Positions 17,126-26,342 of a DNA stretch of 64,000 nucleotides are shown piece by piece; the stretch's first letter is position 1; each line of letters begins with the position of its first letter. Position numbers and translations under genes: made by a program. This DNA is from CAWDNM01 sp964521195 (lineage in GTDB: Bacteria > Actinomycetota > Coriobacteriia > Anaerosomatales > JAAXUF01), in assembly GCA_964521195.1 (NCBI GenBank), contig CAZFRE010000002.1, positions 62,001-126,000 of the forward strand, written 5' to 3'. The notes under the pieces are model-generated. The model made no database searches. It saw only the letters and a list, made by a program, of their open reading frames with translations, and was not told the DNA's origin.

Positions 17126-17218
17126 GGAGAGGTGGCAGAGTGGTTGAATGCGGCAGTCTCGAAAACTGTTTAGCCGGTATCCCCGGCTACGAGGGTTCGA
17201 ATCCCTCCCTCTCCGCCA
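17126..17218 (+). tRNA. tRNA-Ser (anticodon CGA)
   Basis: A class II tRNA. The acceptor GGAGAGG pairs with CCTCTCC, then G and encoded CCA. The anticodon arm GCAGTCTCGAAAACTGT gives anticodon CGA. The long variable arm TAGCCGGTATCCCCGGCTA confirms serine. It reads UCG. Confidence 0.95.
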
Positions 17219-17230
17219 GAAGGACACAAC

Positions 17231-17265
17231 ACGGCCCCGTCGCCCTGAGTGGGAGGCGGGGCCGT
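17231..17265 (+). terminator. Terminator hairpin after tRNA-Ser(CGA)
   Basis: ACGGCCCCG pairs with CGGGGCCGT (extendable to 11 pairs with one G-T) around a 13-base loop, 12 bases after the tRNA. There is no U tract. The remaining bases to 17327 hold nothing recognisable. Confidence 0.65.
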
Positions 17266-17327
17266 CGTGTGCTTCGATCGATCCGGCGAGGAGCATCCGC
17301 TGCCCGCGACGCCCTCCGCCGCTACCG

Positions 17328-20300
17328 CTACTTCACGGTGATGTAGTCGTACCCTGAGTAATCGTTCGCGTGCTGGGAGTCGGCGGCCGCGTACGCGCGG
17401 ACTCGCCAGCGCCCGCTATGTGGCAGCTTCACCTTGGCCGTGTACTTCGAGTAGCTCGAGTAGTCGACAACCTTCGCGTACACAGTGTGGTGGTACTTGT
17501 AGTCACCCGCGCGGTTGCGCTTGTAGCACTTGAGCGCCACGGGCTTCGACCCGCTCGCGTGCTTTGGCTTGAGGTAGCCGTAGACCGTGTAAGACTTGGT
17601 GCGCGACATCGTCTTGGGTGCACGCGGGTCGCTGACGTAGTGACGCGGTGTCGCGTAGCAGCTCGTGGTCACCGACTCAGCCCATTCTCCCGGCTCGCCG
17701 GCATAGCGAACCCGGTAGTAGGTTTTGGAGGTCGGCGTAACCGTGAAGCTGAACTGGCCCGTGGGCGACGTGGTAGCTACCCGTGAACTGTCCACGAAGG
17801 TGGCCGCCGAGCTCGACGCCGTTTGGAGTACCACGCGCTTGTCAGCGAGCGGCACCCCGCCTGCGTCAGCCAATGTGCCGGTGAACGCGTAGCTTTCGCC
17901 GTACGTCGACAGCGTCTTGGACGACGAGGTTGCGGTCAACGCGGTCTCATCCGCAGTGGGCTCGACCGTGATCGTGACCGTGGCCGGTCCAGATGCCGTG
18001 CCTGCATCGTTGGCGGTGTAGGTGAACTGGTCGATGCCGTGCCAGTCACGGTCCGGCGCGTAGGTGAACGAGCCGTCCGCCGAAAGCGTCAGTGCCCCGT
18101 GCCCGACGTCGGTCACGAGTTCCGCGACGAGCTCGTCGCCGTCAGGATCGGCGTCGCCGGCGAGTACGCCGGGAGCCGACACCGTGAGCGTCGTGTCCTC
18201 TGCGGTCGAGTAGGCATCGGCCATCGCGGTCGGTGCCGTGTTGGATGCGTACTCGATCTCGAGCGACTGCAGCACCGGACTACTCACCCCACCCGACTCG
18301 AGCCGCACCTCCAGGTCGAGGTAGCGCTTGATCGGGAGTTGCGACAGGTCGCCGTACCAAGCTGTGTCCCCGCACGCGCGGCCGAAGTAGTTGCCAAGCC
18401 CGCTCGTCCAGTTGATAGGCTGCCCGTCTCGGCCGATGGGATCGGACCATGTCACGCCGTCGTCGGAGACGCGCACGCCGACCTTCACGGCCTCGCCAGG
18501 GGCAAGAGGCCGCACATCCGCCTTGAGCGCATTCCACTGTGAGAGTCCCGCGCCGCCGTCGGCGCGCAGACCGGTCTTGGTGTTGCCCCCGATGGTCCCG
18601 GTGCGGGGCGTGACGTTCAGCGCAGAGGTCCAGCCAGAGGTCGCCGTCTCCCCGGATGAATTGATGCCAATCGCCACAACGGAGCCATCGGCCTTCAGTC
18701 CCACAGTGTGTTGGTATCCGGCGGCAATGCCGACCAGATTGGACCAGCCTCCCACCTCGAGATGACCGAGGTAGGGATAGCCCACGGCAACCGCAGTCCC
18801 ATCGCTCTTGAGCCCGACCGTATGGGTCATGCCCGTAGAAATGGCGACGATGTCAGTCCAGCCTGATACATCGAGCTCGCCGTAGTCGTTGAGCCCGGTC
18901 GCCACCACTGTGCCGTCGGCCTTCACGCCCACCAGGTGGTACTCGTTGGCGTCCACGGCGACGATGTCTGACCACGAAGAGACATCGATGGGGCCGTACC
19001 CGAGGTCACCGGTCGCCACTACGGTCCCATCGTGCTTGAGCCCGACGATGCTGTTCCCGCCTATGGTGACTGCGACCAGATCAGTCCAAGTCGCGACGTC
19101 GGCGACGTACTCCGAGTTGACCCCGTCGACAACCGCCGTGCCGTCCCTCCTCAGTCCGATCACCTCTCCAAAGGGACCAACAGACGCCGCCACGATGTCA
19201 GTCCACCCCGAGACGTCGACTTGTCCGAAGCTGTCGTATCCGGCCAGAAGGACCGTCCCGTCGCGCTTGACCCCGACGGTGGAACGGTTGCCGCTGTCGA
19301 GAGCGACGATGTCGGTCCACCCCGTGACGTCGTTCTTGCCGTCACCGTTGGATCCCAGCGCCGTGGCCGTGCCGTCGCTCTTGAGCCCCAGCGTGTTAGA
19401 GCTGCCCGCCCACACTCCCACGAAGTCGGCGGGCAGCGTGCGCTGTCCATACTCGTTGGAGCCCGCCGAAACGAACGTCCCGTCCGCCCGGATCCCTGCG
19501 CTGTGCTGGCCCCCGGCACTGATGCTGACCACGTCATCCCAGCCTGTGACCGCGCACTCGCCGAACGTGTTGCTGCCTGCTGCGACCACGCTGCCGTCGG
19601 TCTTCAGGCCGATGGTGTGAGTGCTCCCCGCCGCGATCGCGATGATGTCGGTCCATCCCGAGACATCGAACTGGCCCGCGCCGTTGTAGCCCACCGCGAC
19701 GACGGTGCCGTCGGTCTTGAGGCCCACGGTGCCGTACTCTCCGGCTGAGATGGCTTTGATGTTGGTCCACGATCCGACGTCGCAGCGACCGCCGTCGTTG
19801 TTCCCGACGGCGACGACCGTGCCGTCGGACTTGAGGCCTACGGTGTGGAGGCGGCCCGCGCTCACGGCGATGATGTCCGTCCAGCCGGAGACGTTCAGCT
19901 GACCCTGTGCGTTGAAGCCGCTCGTCGCGCCGACCGCGACGACGGAGCCGTTCTCTTTCAGCCCCACAGTGTGGTAGTCCGCTGCTGCGATAGCGACCAG
20001 GTCACTCCAGCTGCCGACGTCACACTGCCCGTCGTCGTTGAGACCTGTGGCGACGGCGGTACCGTTGTACTTGAGCCCCACGGTGTGAAGCGCGCCGGCG
20101 TCGACCGCGGCGAGGTCTGTCCAACCTGAGACGTTGAGCTGGCCGTAGTCGTTGTTGCCTACCGCCACGGCACGGCCGTCATTACTGCGCCGTACGGTGT
20201 GGTAGTAGCCCGCACTTGCGGTGCTCTTGGAATCGCCGAGCCGCACGCTCCCCGGTTCAACCGCCGTTGAGATCCCCGTGCGAAACGTCGGTTCACCAGT

Positions 20301-20495
20301 GGTCGACCCGTTGCCCTCGAAGTCAGCACGCGTGGTCCAGGTGATCTTGTCCGGCGTTCCCTCCGCGTCGGCACGTACCGGTGTCTTGATGGCCACCACG
20401 GAGAGCCCGAGCGCTCCGACCAGTGCCGCGGAGGCCAGCCGTCTGATCCAGTTCCGTGGATGGACCCCGTTCCCCGACGCCGCGTGTACGCTCAT
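17328..20495 (-). CDS. Exported RCC1-type repeat protein with Ig-like domains
   Basis: 1055 residues. The N-terminal signal sequence is at about 17-43 (basic N part, then LASAALVGALGLSVVAI). About 14 tandem repeats of 37-40 residues lie at roughly 85-640. Each has the core TVGLKxDGTVVAVGxNxxGQ followed by DVSGWTDIVAISAG, the blade unit of RCC1-like beta-propellers. After a linker domain there is a cadherin/Ig-type domain (about 755-845, GVLAGDADPDGDEL and DGSFTYAP) and two more Ig-like domains to the end, the last rich in Tyr, Lys and Ser (about 955-1055). No anchor motif (LPxTG, CWB2) is seen, so it is secreted or bound by its C-terminal domain. The ATG follows AAGGGG. Confidence 0.8.
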   Translation of the reverse strand: MSVHAASGNGVHPRNWIRRLASAALVGALGLSVVAIKTPVRADAEGTPDKITWTTRADFEGNGSTTGEPTFRTGISTAVEPGSVRLGDSKSTASAGYYHTVRRSNDGRAVAVGNNDYGQLNVSGWTDLAAVDAGALHTVGLKYNGTAVATGLNDDGQCDVGSWSDLVAIAAADYHTVGLKENGSVVAVGATSGFNAQGQLNVSGWTDIIAVSAGRLHTVGLKSDGTVVAVGNNDGGRCDVGSWTNIKAISAGEYGTVGLKTDGTVVAVGYNGAGQFDVSGWTDIIAIAAGSTHTIGLKTDGSVVAAGSNTFGECAVTGWDDVVSISAGGQHSAGIRADGTFVSAGSNEYGQRTLPADFVGVWAGSSNTLGLKSDGTATALGSNGDGKNDVTGWTDIVALDSGNRSTVGVKRDGTVLLAGYDSFGQVDVSGWTDIVAASVGPFGEVIGLRRDGTAVVDGVNSEYVADVATWTDLVAVTIGGNSIVGLKHDGTVVATGDLGYGPIDVSSWSDIVAVDANEYHLVGVKADGTVVATGLNDYGELDVSGWTDIVAISTGMTHTVGLKSDGTAVAVGYPYLGHLEVGGWSNLVGIAAGYQHTVGLKADGSVVAIGINSSGETATSGWTSALNVTPRTGTIGGNTKTGLRADGGAGLSQWNALKADVRPLAPGEAVKVGVRVSDDGVTWSDPIGRDGQPINWTSGLGNYFGRACGDTAWYGDLSQLPIKRYLDLEVRLESGGVSSPVLQSLEIEYASNTAPTAMADAYSTAEDTTLTVSAPGVLAGDADPDGDELVAELVTDVGHGALTLSADGSFTYAPDRDWHGIDQFTYTANDAGTASGPATVTITVEPTADETALTATSSSKTLSTYGESYAFTGTLADAGGVPLADKRVVLQTASSSAATFVDSSRVATTSPTGQFSFTVTPTSKTYYRVRYAGEPGEWAESVTTSCYATPRHYVSDPRAPKTMSRTKSYTVYGYLKPKHASGSKPVALKCYKRNRAGDYKYHHTVYAKVVDYSSYSKYTAKVKLPHSGRWRVRAYAAADSQHANDYSGYDYITVK

Positions 20496-20728
20496 GTGCA
20501 GACCCCTTCCTGCCGCTCAGTATTCGGAAAGTCGGTACTGTGATGCGATTCCGTGTTCAATGTCGCTGGCTATCGCAGTATATCGGGTCGACATGCGGGC
20601 TCTTGAGAAAGCAGCTCACCGAGTTCCGGTGACCACAACCCGCCACTCTCGTGGGTATGAACTCCGCGTCCGGTCACGCGCCGGCGCGGGGGCGCACGGC
20701 GCACTCATGGGGATGGGTCGTGGGACCG

Positions 20729-22501
20729 ATGACTTCTGGTCGCTTCTTTGCGCACGCCTCCGTCGTCGCGCGTCTGCTCGCGCTCGCATCATTCTGTGTG
20801 GTGATCGTCGCGCTTCCCGTGACAGCTCTTGCGGCCGACATCCACGTCTCGGTCGTCGGCACGGATGCTCCTCCCGCTGACGGGTCAGTCGCACACCCGT
20901 ACGGGACGGTGCAGAAGGGCATCACCATGGCGTCGAGCGGAGACACGGTGCGTGTGGGCGCCGGGATCTTCCGAGGCGACATCGTCATGAAGTCCGGCGT
21001 GTCGCTGCTCGGCGCGGGAGCCGAGAGCACCACGCTTATGGGCAGCGGCTCGGAGGTCGTAATCTACGCCGAGGAGTTGGGAGGCGGCGAGTTCGTGTCA
21101 CGCTTCACGATCACCGGGGGTAAGGGCCACGCGGGCGGCGGCATCTACTGCGTCGGCGCTGACGACCTGACGATCTCCGAGAACCACATCATCGGCAACG
21201 CCTCATTCAATGATGGCGGTGGCATCCACTCGGTCGAATCCACGGTCACGATCACCGGCAACCTGATCGTGAACAACACCGCCGCGCAGATGGGTGGCGG
21301 GATCAGCGCGGTCCGGGGCAGCCCGTGGATCAACACCAACATCGTGGCGGCCAACTCGGCGGGTTCAGTCGGCGGCGGGGGCATCGCCTGCGCGGACTGC
21401 GAACCGCTCATCGCAGGCAACGAGCTGACGGGCAACTGGACGACGGCTGCCGGGTCGAGCGGGGGTGGCATCCTCTGCCAGCAGCCGTCCGACCCCGAGA
21501 TCCTGGACAACACGATCACCGGTAATCGCTCGGCATACCGTGGTGGGGGCCTGTCATGCGGTGGTAGCGCTGTCGTTGCCGGGAATGTCATCGACGGTAA
21601 CCGCGCGCTGGCCGGCGTGGGTGGAGGAGTCGACAGCTACGAAGGGACGCTCACGCTGGCAGGCAACTCGGTCAGTGGCAATGAGGCGGCGGGGGGCGAG
21701 GGCGGCGGCGTGTATGCGAAGGGCCTCGTGAGTGAGAACAATGTCATCGCCGGCAACCGGGCCACCGGAAGCGGCGGCGGGGTGTATGCAGCCGGAGCCT
21801 CCTTCGCCAACGACACGATCACCGCAAACCGCACCACCGGCCTGGATGGCGGTGGGGTCTACAGCTATCCTCAGGGCTCGGCGGTGAACTGCATCATCTG
21901 GGGCAACAGAGCCTCCATGTCGCCGACCTACGACGATGTCTACGGCTTGTGGGTCACGTACTGCTGCACGGGCGAGGATGGGGTCGGCGTCGGCCTTGCC
22001 TCCATTCACGTCAATCCGGGGTTCGTGTCAGGCCCCGACGGCGACTATCGGCTTCAGCCCGGCTCTCCGTGCATCGATGTCGCTACCGCGACCGCCGCGC
22101 CGCCGGCGGATCGCGACGGCATCGCGCGGCCGTGGGGACCGCGTCCCGACATGGGCGCCTACGAGTACTACGTGCCGACGTTCAGCACGCGCACGAAGCT
22201 GTCGGGTCCGTCGAGCGTGTGGTCCGGAAGGACGCTCAAGCTCACCGGCACGGTCTCCTCGGCGGGCTCGCCGTATACGCCGCGGGGGTACGTGGTGATC
22301 TCGAAGTCGCATCGCGTCGGAGGGCGCTGGGTGAGTGCCGGCTCGGCCAAGGTGAAGATACGCAAGGGCCGCTTCGCCTACAGCCTCAAGCCGAAGGCCC
22401 GCGGAAGCTGGCACTTCGTCGCCCGCTACCGGGGCGGCGTCGTGGGGCCGACGAAGTACAGCACCTCGAAGAGCGCCATCGAGACGGTGCGGGTCAGATA
22501 G
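20729..22501 (+). CDS. Exported right-handed parallel beta-helix repeat protein
   Basis: 590 residues from the ATG at 20729; the frame is open further up (GTG 20651, ATG 20657), but this start gives a normal signal peptide (about 1-36, ending ALAA). The N-terminal part (YGTVQKGITMASSGDTVRVGAG) is the usual first coil of DUF1565/pectate-lyase-like helices. Beta-helix rungs with the pattern GGGI/V-N-x-I-x-G-N run from about 95 to 420. An Ig-like C-terminal domain (about 480-590) is rich in Lys and Arg. No catalytic residues of a lyase are evident, so it may be an adhesin or carbohydrate-binding protein. It is divergent from the RCC1-repeat gene; the 230 bases between hold no other gene. Confidence 0.78.
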   Translation: MTSGRFFAHASVVARLLALASFCVVIVALPVTALAADIHVSVVGTDAPPADGSVAHPYGTVQKGITMASSGDTVRVGAGIFRGDIVMKSGVSLLGAGAESTTLMGSGSEVVIYAEELGGGEFVSRFTITGGKGHAGGGIYCVGADDLTISENHIIGNASFNDGGGIHSVESTVTITGNLIVNNTAAQMGGGISAVRGSPWINTNIVAANSAGSVGGGGIACADCEPLIAGNELTGNWTTAAGSSGGGILCQQPSDPEILDNTITGNRSAYRGGGLSCGGSAVVAGNVIDGNRALAGVGGGVDSYEGTLTLAGNSVSGNEAAGGEGGGVYAKGLVSENNVIAGNRATGSGGGVYAAGASFANDTITANRTTGLDGGGVYSYPQGSAVNCIIWGNRASMSPTYDDVYGLWVTYCCTGEDGVGVGLASIHVNPGFVSGPDGDYRLQPGSPCIDVATATAAPPADRDGIARPWGPRPDMGAYEYYVPTFSTRTKLSGPSSVWSGRTLKLTGTVSSAGSPYTPRGYVVISKSHRVGGRWVSAGSAKVKIRKGRFAYSLKPKARGSWHFVARYRGGVVGPTKYSTSKSAIETVRVR

Positions 22502-22589
22502 TGGGGGTCGGGCGCTCGGTGTTGCGCCGTCGCCTCGAACGGGCATGCAGGTACGCAGAGCACAGACCGTGATTCCGGAGGTGTCCCGC

Positions 22590-23030
22590 ATGCAGTTCAT
22601 GACCACGTACCTCAACTTCGACGGAAACGCCGAGGAGGCGTTCGAGTTCTACCGCTCCGTGTTCGGCGGCGAGTTCGACGGGATCTTGCGGTTCCGAGAC
22701 TTCGGGGATGACGCCATGGGCGCTTCCGAGGCAGACCTCGACAAGGTCGCGCACATCTCGCTGCCGCTCGTGAACGGCATCGGCCTCATGGCGTCTGACG
22801 TGATCGGCCCGCAGTCCGACGCGTTCAAGGCGGGCAGCAATGTCTACATTTACCTCGAGGCCGAGTCCGGGGCCGAAGCGGATCGCGTGTTCGAGGGATT
22901 GTCGGCGGGCGGAACGGTGGAGATGCCCCTCCAGCCCACCGCCTGGGCCGAGAAGTACGGCAGCCTCATCGACCGGTTCGGCGTTCAGTGGATGGTGTCG
23001 TTCACGGGAGACGTGCAGTTCACGATGTGA
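22590..23030 (+). CDS. VOC/PhnB-like glyoxalase-fold protein
   Basis: 146 residues, the usual length of the PhnB/3-demethylubiquinone-9 3-methyltransferase-like subgroup of the vicinal oxygen chelate superfamily. It begins MQFMTTYLNFDGNAEEAFEF, then FYRSVFGGEF, and ends WGxxYGxxxDRFGVQW-like (AEKYGSLIDRFGVQWMVSF), all hallmarks. The enzymatic activity is unknown for most members. The ATG at 22590 follows CCGGAGGTG; longer frames lack a site. Confidence 0.88.
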   Translation: MQFMTTYLNFDGNAEEAFEFYRSVFGGEFDGILRFRDFGDDAMGASEADLDKVAHISLPLVNGIGLMASDVIGPQSDAFKAGSNVYIYLEAESGAEADRVFEGLSAGGTVEMPLQPTAWAEKYGSLIDRFGVQWMVSFTGDVQFTM

Positions 23031-23184
23031 GCCGAGGCGCTCTTGTGGTTCGCGTGCCTTCCGGTGCACGGCTTCGTGACGCGGCGGGAACACTTCCGAT
23101 CCTGTGCGTGCCGAGGCCGCGGCTGACGGTATGCTCCGAGGCGTGATTCTCGAAGGGTTTCGTGCGTCGGAGGAGGCTGTCGCC

Positions 23185-24558
23185 ATGCGTGGAGATGTCT
23201 TACAGGGGCTTGAGCCCCGGCTCGACAGGTGGCGGGAGCGCGTCGCAGCGGGGGCGGCCGATGCCGATCCGGCACGCATCGAGCAGCTCGAGCGTGCGCT
23301 GCGCGACCAGACGGCCGAGCTCATGGCCGCTGGCCTCGACGTGGACGAGGCGTTCCTGATCGGGCTGAAGCGAATCTCCGATCAAGACCCTGTGACTTCG
23401 GAGTTCGCTCGGGAGTTCGCCGCCGGCCTGTGGGCGGCCGAGCAGACCGGCGCGCCGCGTGCCGAGGCCGCCTCCGGACTTGCCGCCAGGACCGAGTTCC
23501 TGTTCATGCTCGCGTGCGCGGTCGGTGCGGCGGTCGCGATCAAGATCCCGGCGCTGCTCGGCTATGGGTTCGACGAAGCATCCGACTTCTACACGCTCAA
23601 TCTCACCTTCTTCGCGCTGCCGTTCCTCGCGGCGTTCCTCGCGTGGGTGAAGCGGCCGCCACGGCGCCAGCTCATCGCGGTGGCCGGCGTCTTCATCGCC
23701 GGCATCGTCGCGGTCAACGTCTACCCGTTCGTGTCCGGAGGCTCTACGCAGATGCTTGCCGCCCTCCACCTGCCGATCGTGTTGTGGCTGGCGGTGGGCG
23801 TCATCGTGGCGGGGGCCGGCTGGCGCACCGTTCGTCTGCGGATGGCGTACACGAAGTTCACGGGTGAGTGGTTCATCACCTACACGCTCATCGCGTTGGG
23901 CGGGGGCGTGCTGTCGGCGATCACCATGGGGGTGTTCGAAGCGATCGGCATCGATGCCGAGGCGTTCGTGTCGGAATGGCTGATACCGTGTGGCGCGATG
24001 GGCGCGGTCGTCGTCGCCGCCTGGCTCGTGGAGACGCGTCGCAACCTCGTCGGGGGTCTCGCGCCCATGCTCGCGAAGGTCTTCACCCCGCTGTTCGCGA
24101 CGATGCTCGTGACGCTGCTGGTCGGGGTCGTGTGGAGCCGCGGACTCATCGCGCTCGAGCGCGAGGTGCTCATCCTGTTCGACGTCCTCCTCGCGGTCGT
24201 GCTCGCGCTTGTGCTCTACGCCATCGCCGCGCGCGACCCGCACGCCGGGCCCGGGCTCTTCGACCGCGTCCAGCTCGTGCTCGTCTCGGCGGCGCTGCTT
24301 GTCGACGTCTACGCGCTCGCGGGCATCGTCGCCCGTCTGAGCGAGTGGGGGTTCAGCGCGAACAAGGCCGCGGCTCTGGGACTTAACGCGATCCTGCTGG
24401 TGAATCTCGCGTGGTCGGCATACCTCCTTGTGGGATTCCTCAGATCGCGGCGTGACTTCGAGGCTCTCGAGATGTGGCAGATGCGCTACCTGCCCGTGTA
24501 CGCGCTCTGGGCGGCCATCGTGGTGGTCGTCTTCCCGCCGCTCTTCGGCTTCGCGTAA
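23185..24558 (+). CDS. Multi-pass membrane protein with N-terminal cytoplasmic helical domain
   Basis: 457 residues from an ATG at 23185 with GGAGGAGG 8 bases upstream. The first about 95 residues are charged and helical (RWRERVAAG, IEQLERALRDQTAEL, LDVDEAFLIGLKRI) and resemble the permease-prefix type of N-terminal domain. About 10 membrane helices fill the rest. There are no transport or catalytic motifs I recognise. It stands alone, convergent with the SulP gene. Function unknown. Confidence 0.72.
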   Translation: MRGDVLQGLEPRLDRWRERVAAGAADADPARIEQLERALRDQTAELMAAGLDVDEAFLIGLKRISDQDPVTSEFAREFAAGLWAAEQTGAPRAEAASGLAARTEFLFMLACAVGAAVAIKIPALLGYGFDEASDFYTLNLTFFALPFLAAFLAWVKRPPRRQLIAVAGVFIAGIVAVNVYPFVSGGSTQMLAALHLPIVLWLAVGVIVAGAGWRTVRLRMAYTKFTGEWFITYTLIALGGGVLSAITMGVFEAIGIDAEAFVSEWLIPCGAMGAVVVAAWLVETRRNLVGGLAPMLAKVFTPLFATMLVTLLVGVVWSRGLIALEREVLILFDVLLAVVLALVLYAIAARDPHAGPGLFDRVQLVLVSAALLVDVYALAGIVARLSEWGFSANKAAALGLNAILLVNLAWSAYLLVGFLRSRRDFEALEMWQMRYLPVYALWAAIVVVVFPPLFGFA

Positions 24559-24597
24559 CTCGGACCTGCACGAGTCGCGCACTATCGTGAGCGAGTG

Positions 24598-26241
24598 CTA
24601 CGTGTCGAGTGTGCCGAGCGCTCCGAGTGCTTGCGCGAGGCTCGCCGAGGCATCCAACGCCGTGCTGCCGCGCACGTGCGCGCGCTCGAGCTGCGCCGCC
24701 ACGTCGCTGGTCGCCTCGCAGAGCGCGACGCCCACCCCACGGCGCTCGAGCGCTTCGATCGCGTCCTTCAGCGCCGCGAGCCCCGTGAGATCGATGAAGG
24801 GGACGTTCGTGAGCCTCAGCACGACGGCCGCCGGATCCGTTCCCGAGTGCAGGAGCGCGCTCTCGAACTGCTCGACAGCGCCGAAGAAGAAGGGTCCTTC
24901 AACCGAGTAGATGAGCACGCCGTCGGGTACACCGCCCGGCAGCGTGTCGCCGACGCGCTCGGCGACCTGCTCGGCGTCCATGGGGCGCACGTCCACGGCC
25001 AGCACCATGCGCCGGAAGAAGTTGAGCAGCGCCAGGATCACGCCCACCTCGACGGCGAGCGAGATGTCGAACAGGGCCGCCATCACCAGCGTTATGAGCA
25101 TGACGGTCACGTCGGAGCGGGGTGCTCGGCGTGTGGTTCGAACGACGCGGCCGATCTGGCTCATGTCGAACGCCACTACGAAGAGCACCGCTGCAAGGGC
25201 CGTCAGTGGGACGTGGTACGCGAGCGGCGCGAGGGCGACAAGGACCAGCGCGACTGTCGCGGCATGCGCGAGTGCAGCGATGGGGCTGGTGGCACCGTGA
25301 CGCACGCTGGTGGCGGTGCGGGCGAGCGCACCGGTGGCCGCGAAGCCGCCGAAGAACGCGGCGCCGATATTGGCGACGCCCTGCCCGATGAGTTCCTGGT
25401 TGGGGTCGTGGCGCGTGCCCGTCATCCCGTCGGCGACTGTGGCCGACAGCAGCGATTCGATCGCTCCGAGCAGGGCGACCGCGAACGCGGGCTGGAGCAG
25501 GGCCGTGATCCCGCCCGAGGGCAGGTGCGGCAGGGTCAGCGGCGGCAACCCGCGCGGGATGCCGCCGAACACGGACCCGATCGTCGCGATGGTGGGAGGA
25601 TCCCAGATCGCCACGAAGGCGGTCGCACCGACGAGCACCACGATCGGCGAGGGCACCTTGCCTACCACGGGTAGCCGCGGCCAGACCACGATCACCAGCA
25701 GGCACACCGTTCCAAGCAGCGTCGTCGCCGGATCGGACTGCGGGAGCGCCGAGAGCAGGTGCGGCAGCCTCTCGACCAAGGTGACGCCTGGGATCGCCGG
25801 AAGGCCGAAGAAGTTCGCCCACTGGCCTACCCAGATCACGATCGCGATGCCGGCGGTGAACCCCAGGACGACCGACTCGGGAACGAACCGGATCATGGCG
25901 CCGAGCCGGCTTACGCCGAGAAGCAACAGCATGCCGCCCGCGAGCAGGGTGACGATCTGCAGTCCGGCCATGCCATGCGAGGCGGTGATGCCGAAGAGCA
26001 GCACGGCGAATGCGCCGGTCGGGCCGGCGACCTGCACCCGCGTCCCACCGAACAGCGCCACGAGCGTCCCCGCGACCAGGGCGGTGTACAGTCCGGCCTG
26101 AGGCGGGACTCCTGATGCGATGGCGAATGCCATGGCGAGCGGAAGCGCGACCACTCCGACGACCACGCCCGCCAGGACGTTTGGCAGGATGAGCGCGCGT
26201 CGCAAGAGGCCCGCGCGCCAGGCTTCGATGATGGCTGGCAC
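24598..26241 (-). CDS. SulP family anion transporter with STAS domain
   Basis: 547 residues. About 10-12 membrane helices at roughly 15-420 include the SulP motif SGVPPQAGLYTALVAG near residue 45 and GPTGAF near 73. A STAS domain follows at about 440-545 (LIYSVEGPFFFGAVEQFE, VVLRLTNVPFIDLTGLAAL). The family moves sulfate, bicarbonate or other anions; the substrate cannot be told here. The GTG start has GGAG 4 bases upstream. It is monocistronic between convergent and divergent neighbours. Confidence 0.9.
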   Translation of the reverse strand: MPAIIEAWRAGLLRRALILPNVLAGVVVGVVALPLAMAFAIASGVPPQAGLYTALVAGTLVALFGGTRVQVAGPTGAFAVLLFGITASHGMAGLQIVTLLAGGMLLLLGVSRLGAMIRFVPESVVLGFTAGIAIVIWVGQWANFFGLPAIPGVTLVERLPHLLSALPQSDPATTLLGTVCLLVIVVWPRLPVVGKVPSPIVVLVGATAFVAIWDPPTIATIGSVFGGIPRGLPPLTLPHLPSGGITALLQPAFAVALLGAIESLLSATVADGMTGTRHDPNQELIGQGVANIGAAFFGGFAATGALARTATSVRHGATSPIAALAHAATVALVLVALAPLAYHVPLTALAAVLFVVAFDMSQIGRVVRTTRRAPRSDVTVMLITLVMAALFDISLAVEVGVILALLNFFRRMVLAVDVRPMDAEQVAERVGDTLPGGVPDGVLIYSVEGPFFFGAVEQFESALLHSGTDPAAVVLRLTNVPFIDLTGLAALKDAIEALERRGVGVALCEATSDVAAQLERAHVRGSTALDASASLAQALGALGTLDT

Positions 26242-26342
26242 GGTGCTCCAAGGGGGTCGATTTCGGGGGCCTCTACCATAGCACCACGGGTCGATCGCGG
26301 ACGGCGAGCCGTCGCGATCCCGGGCCCCCGCTCACCTCGGGT

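Noticed and set aside
18640..20230. Regular repeats of about 115-120 bases as a CRISPR-like or satellite array
   Set aside because: They are in-frame coding repeats of the RCC1-type protein and lack constant repeats with unique spacers.
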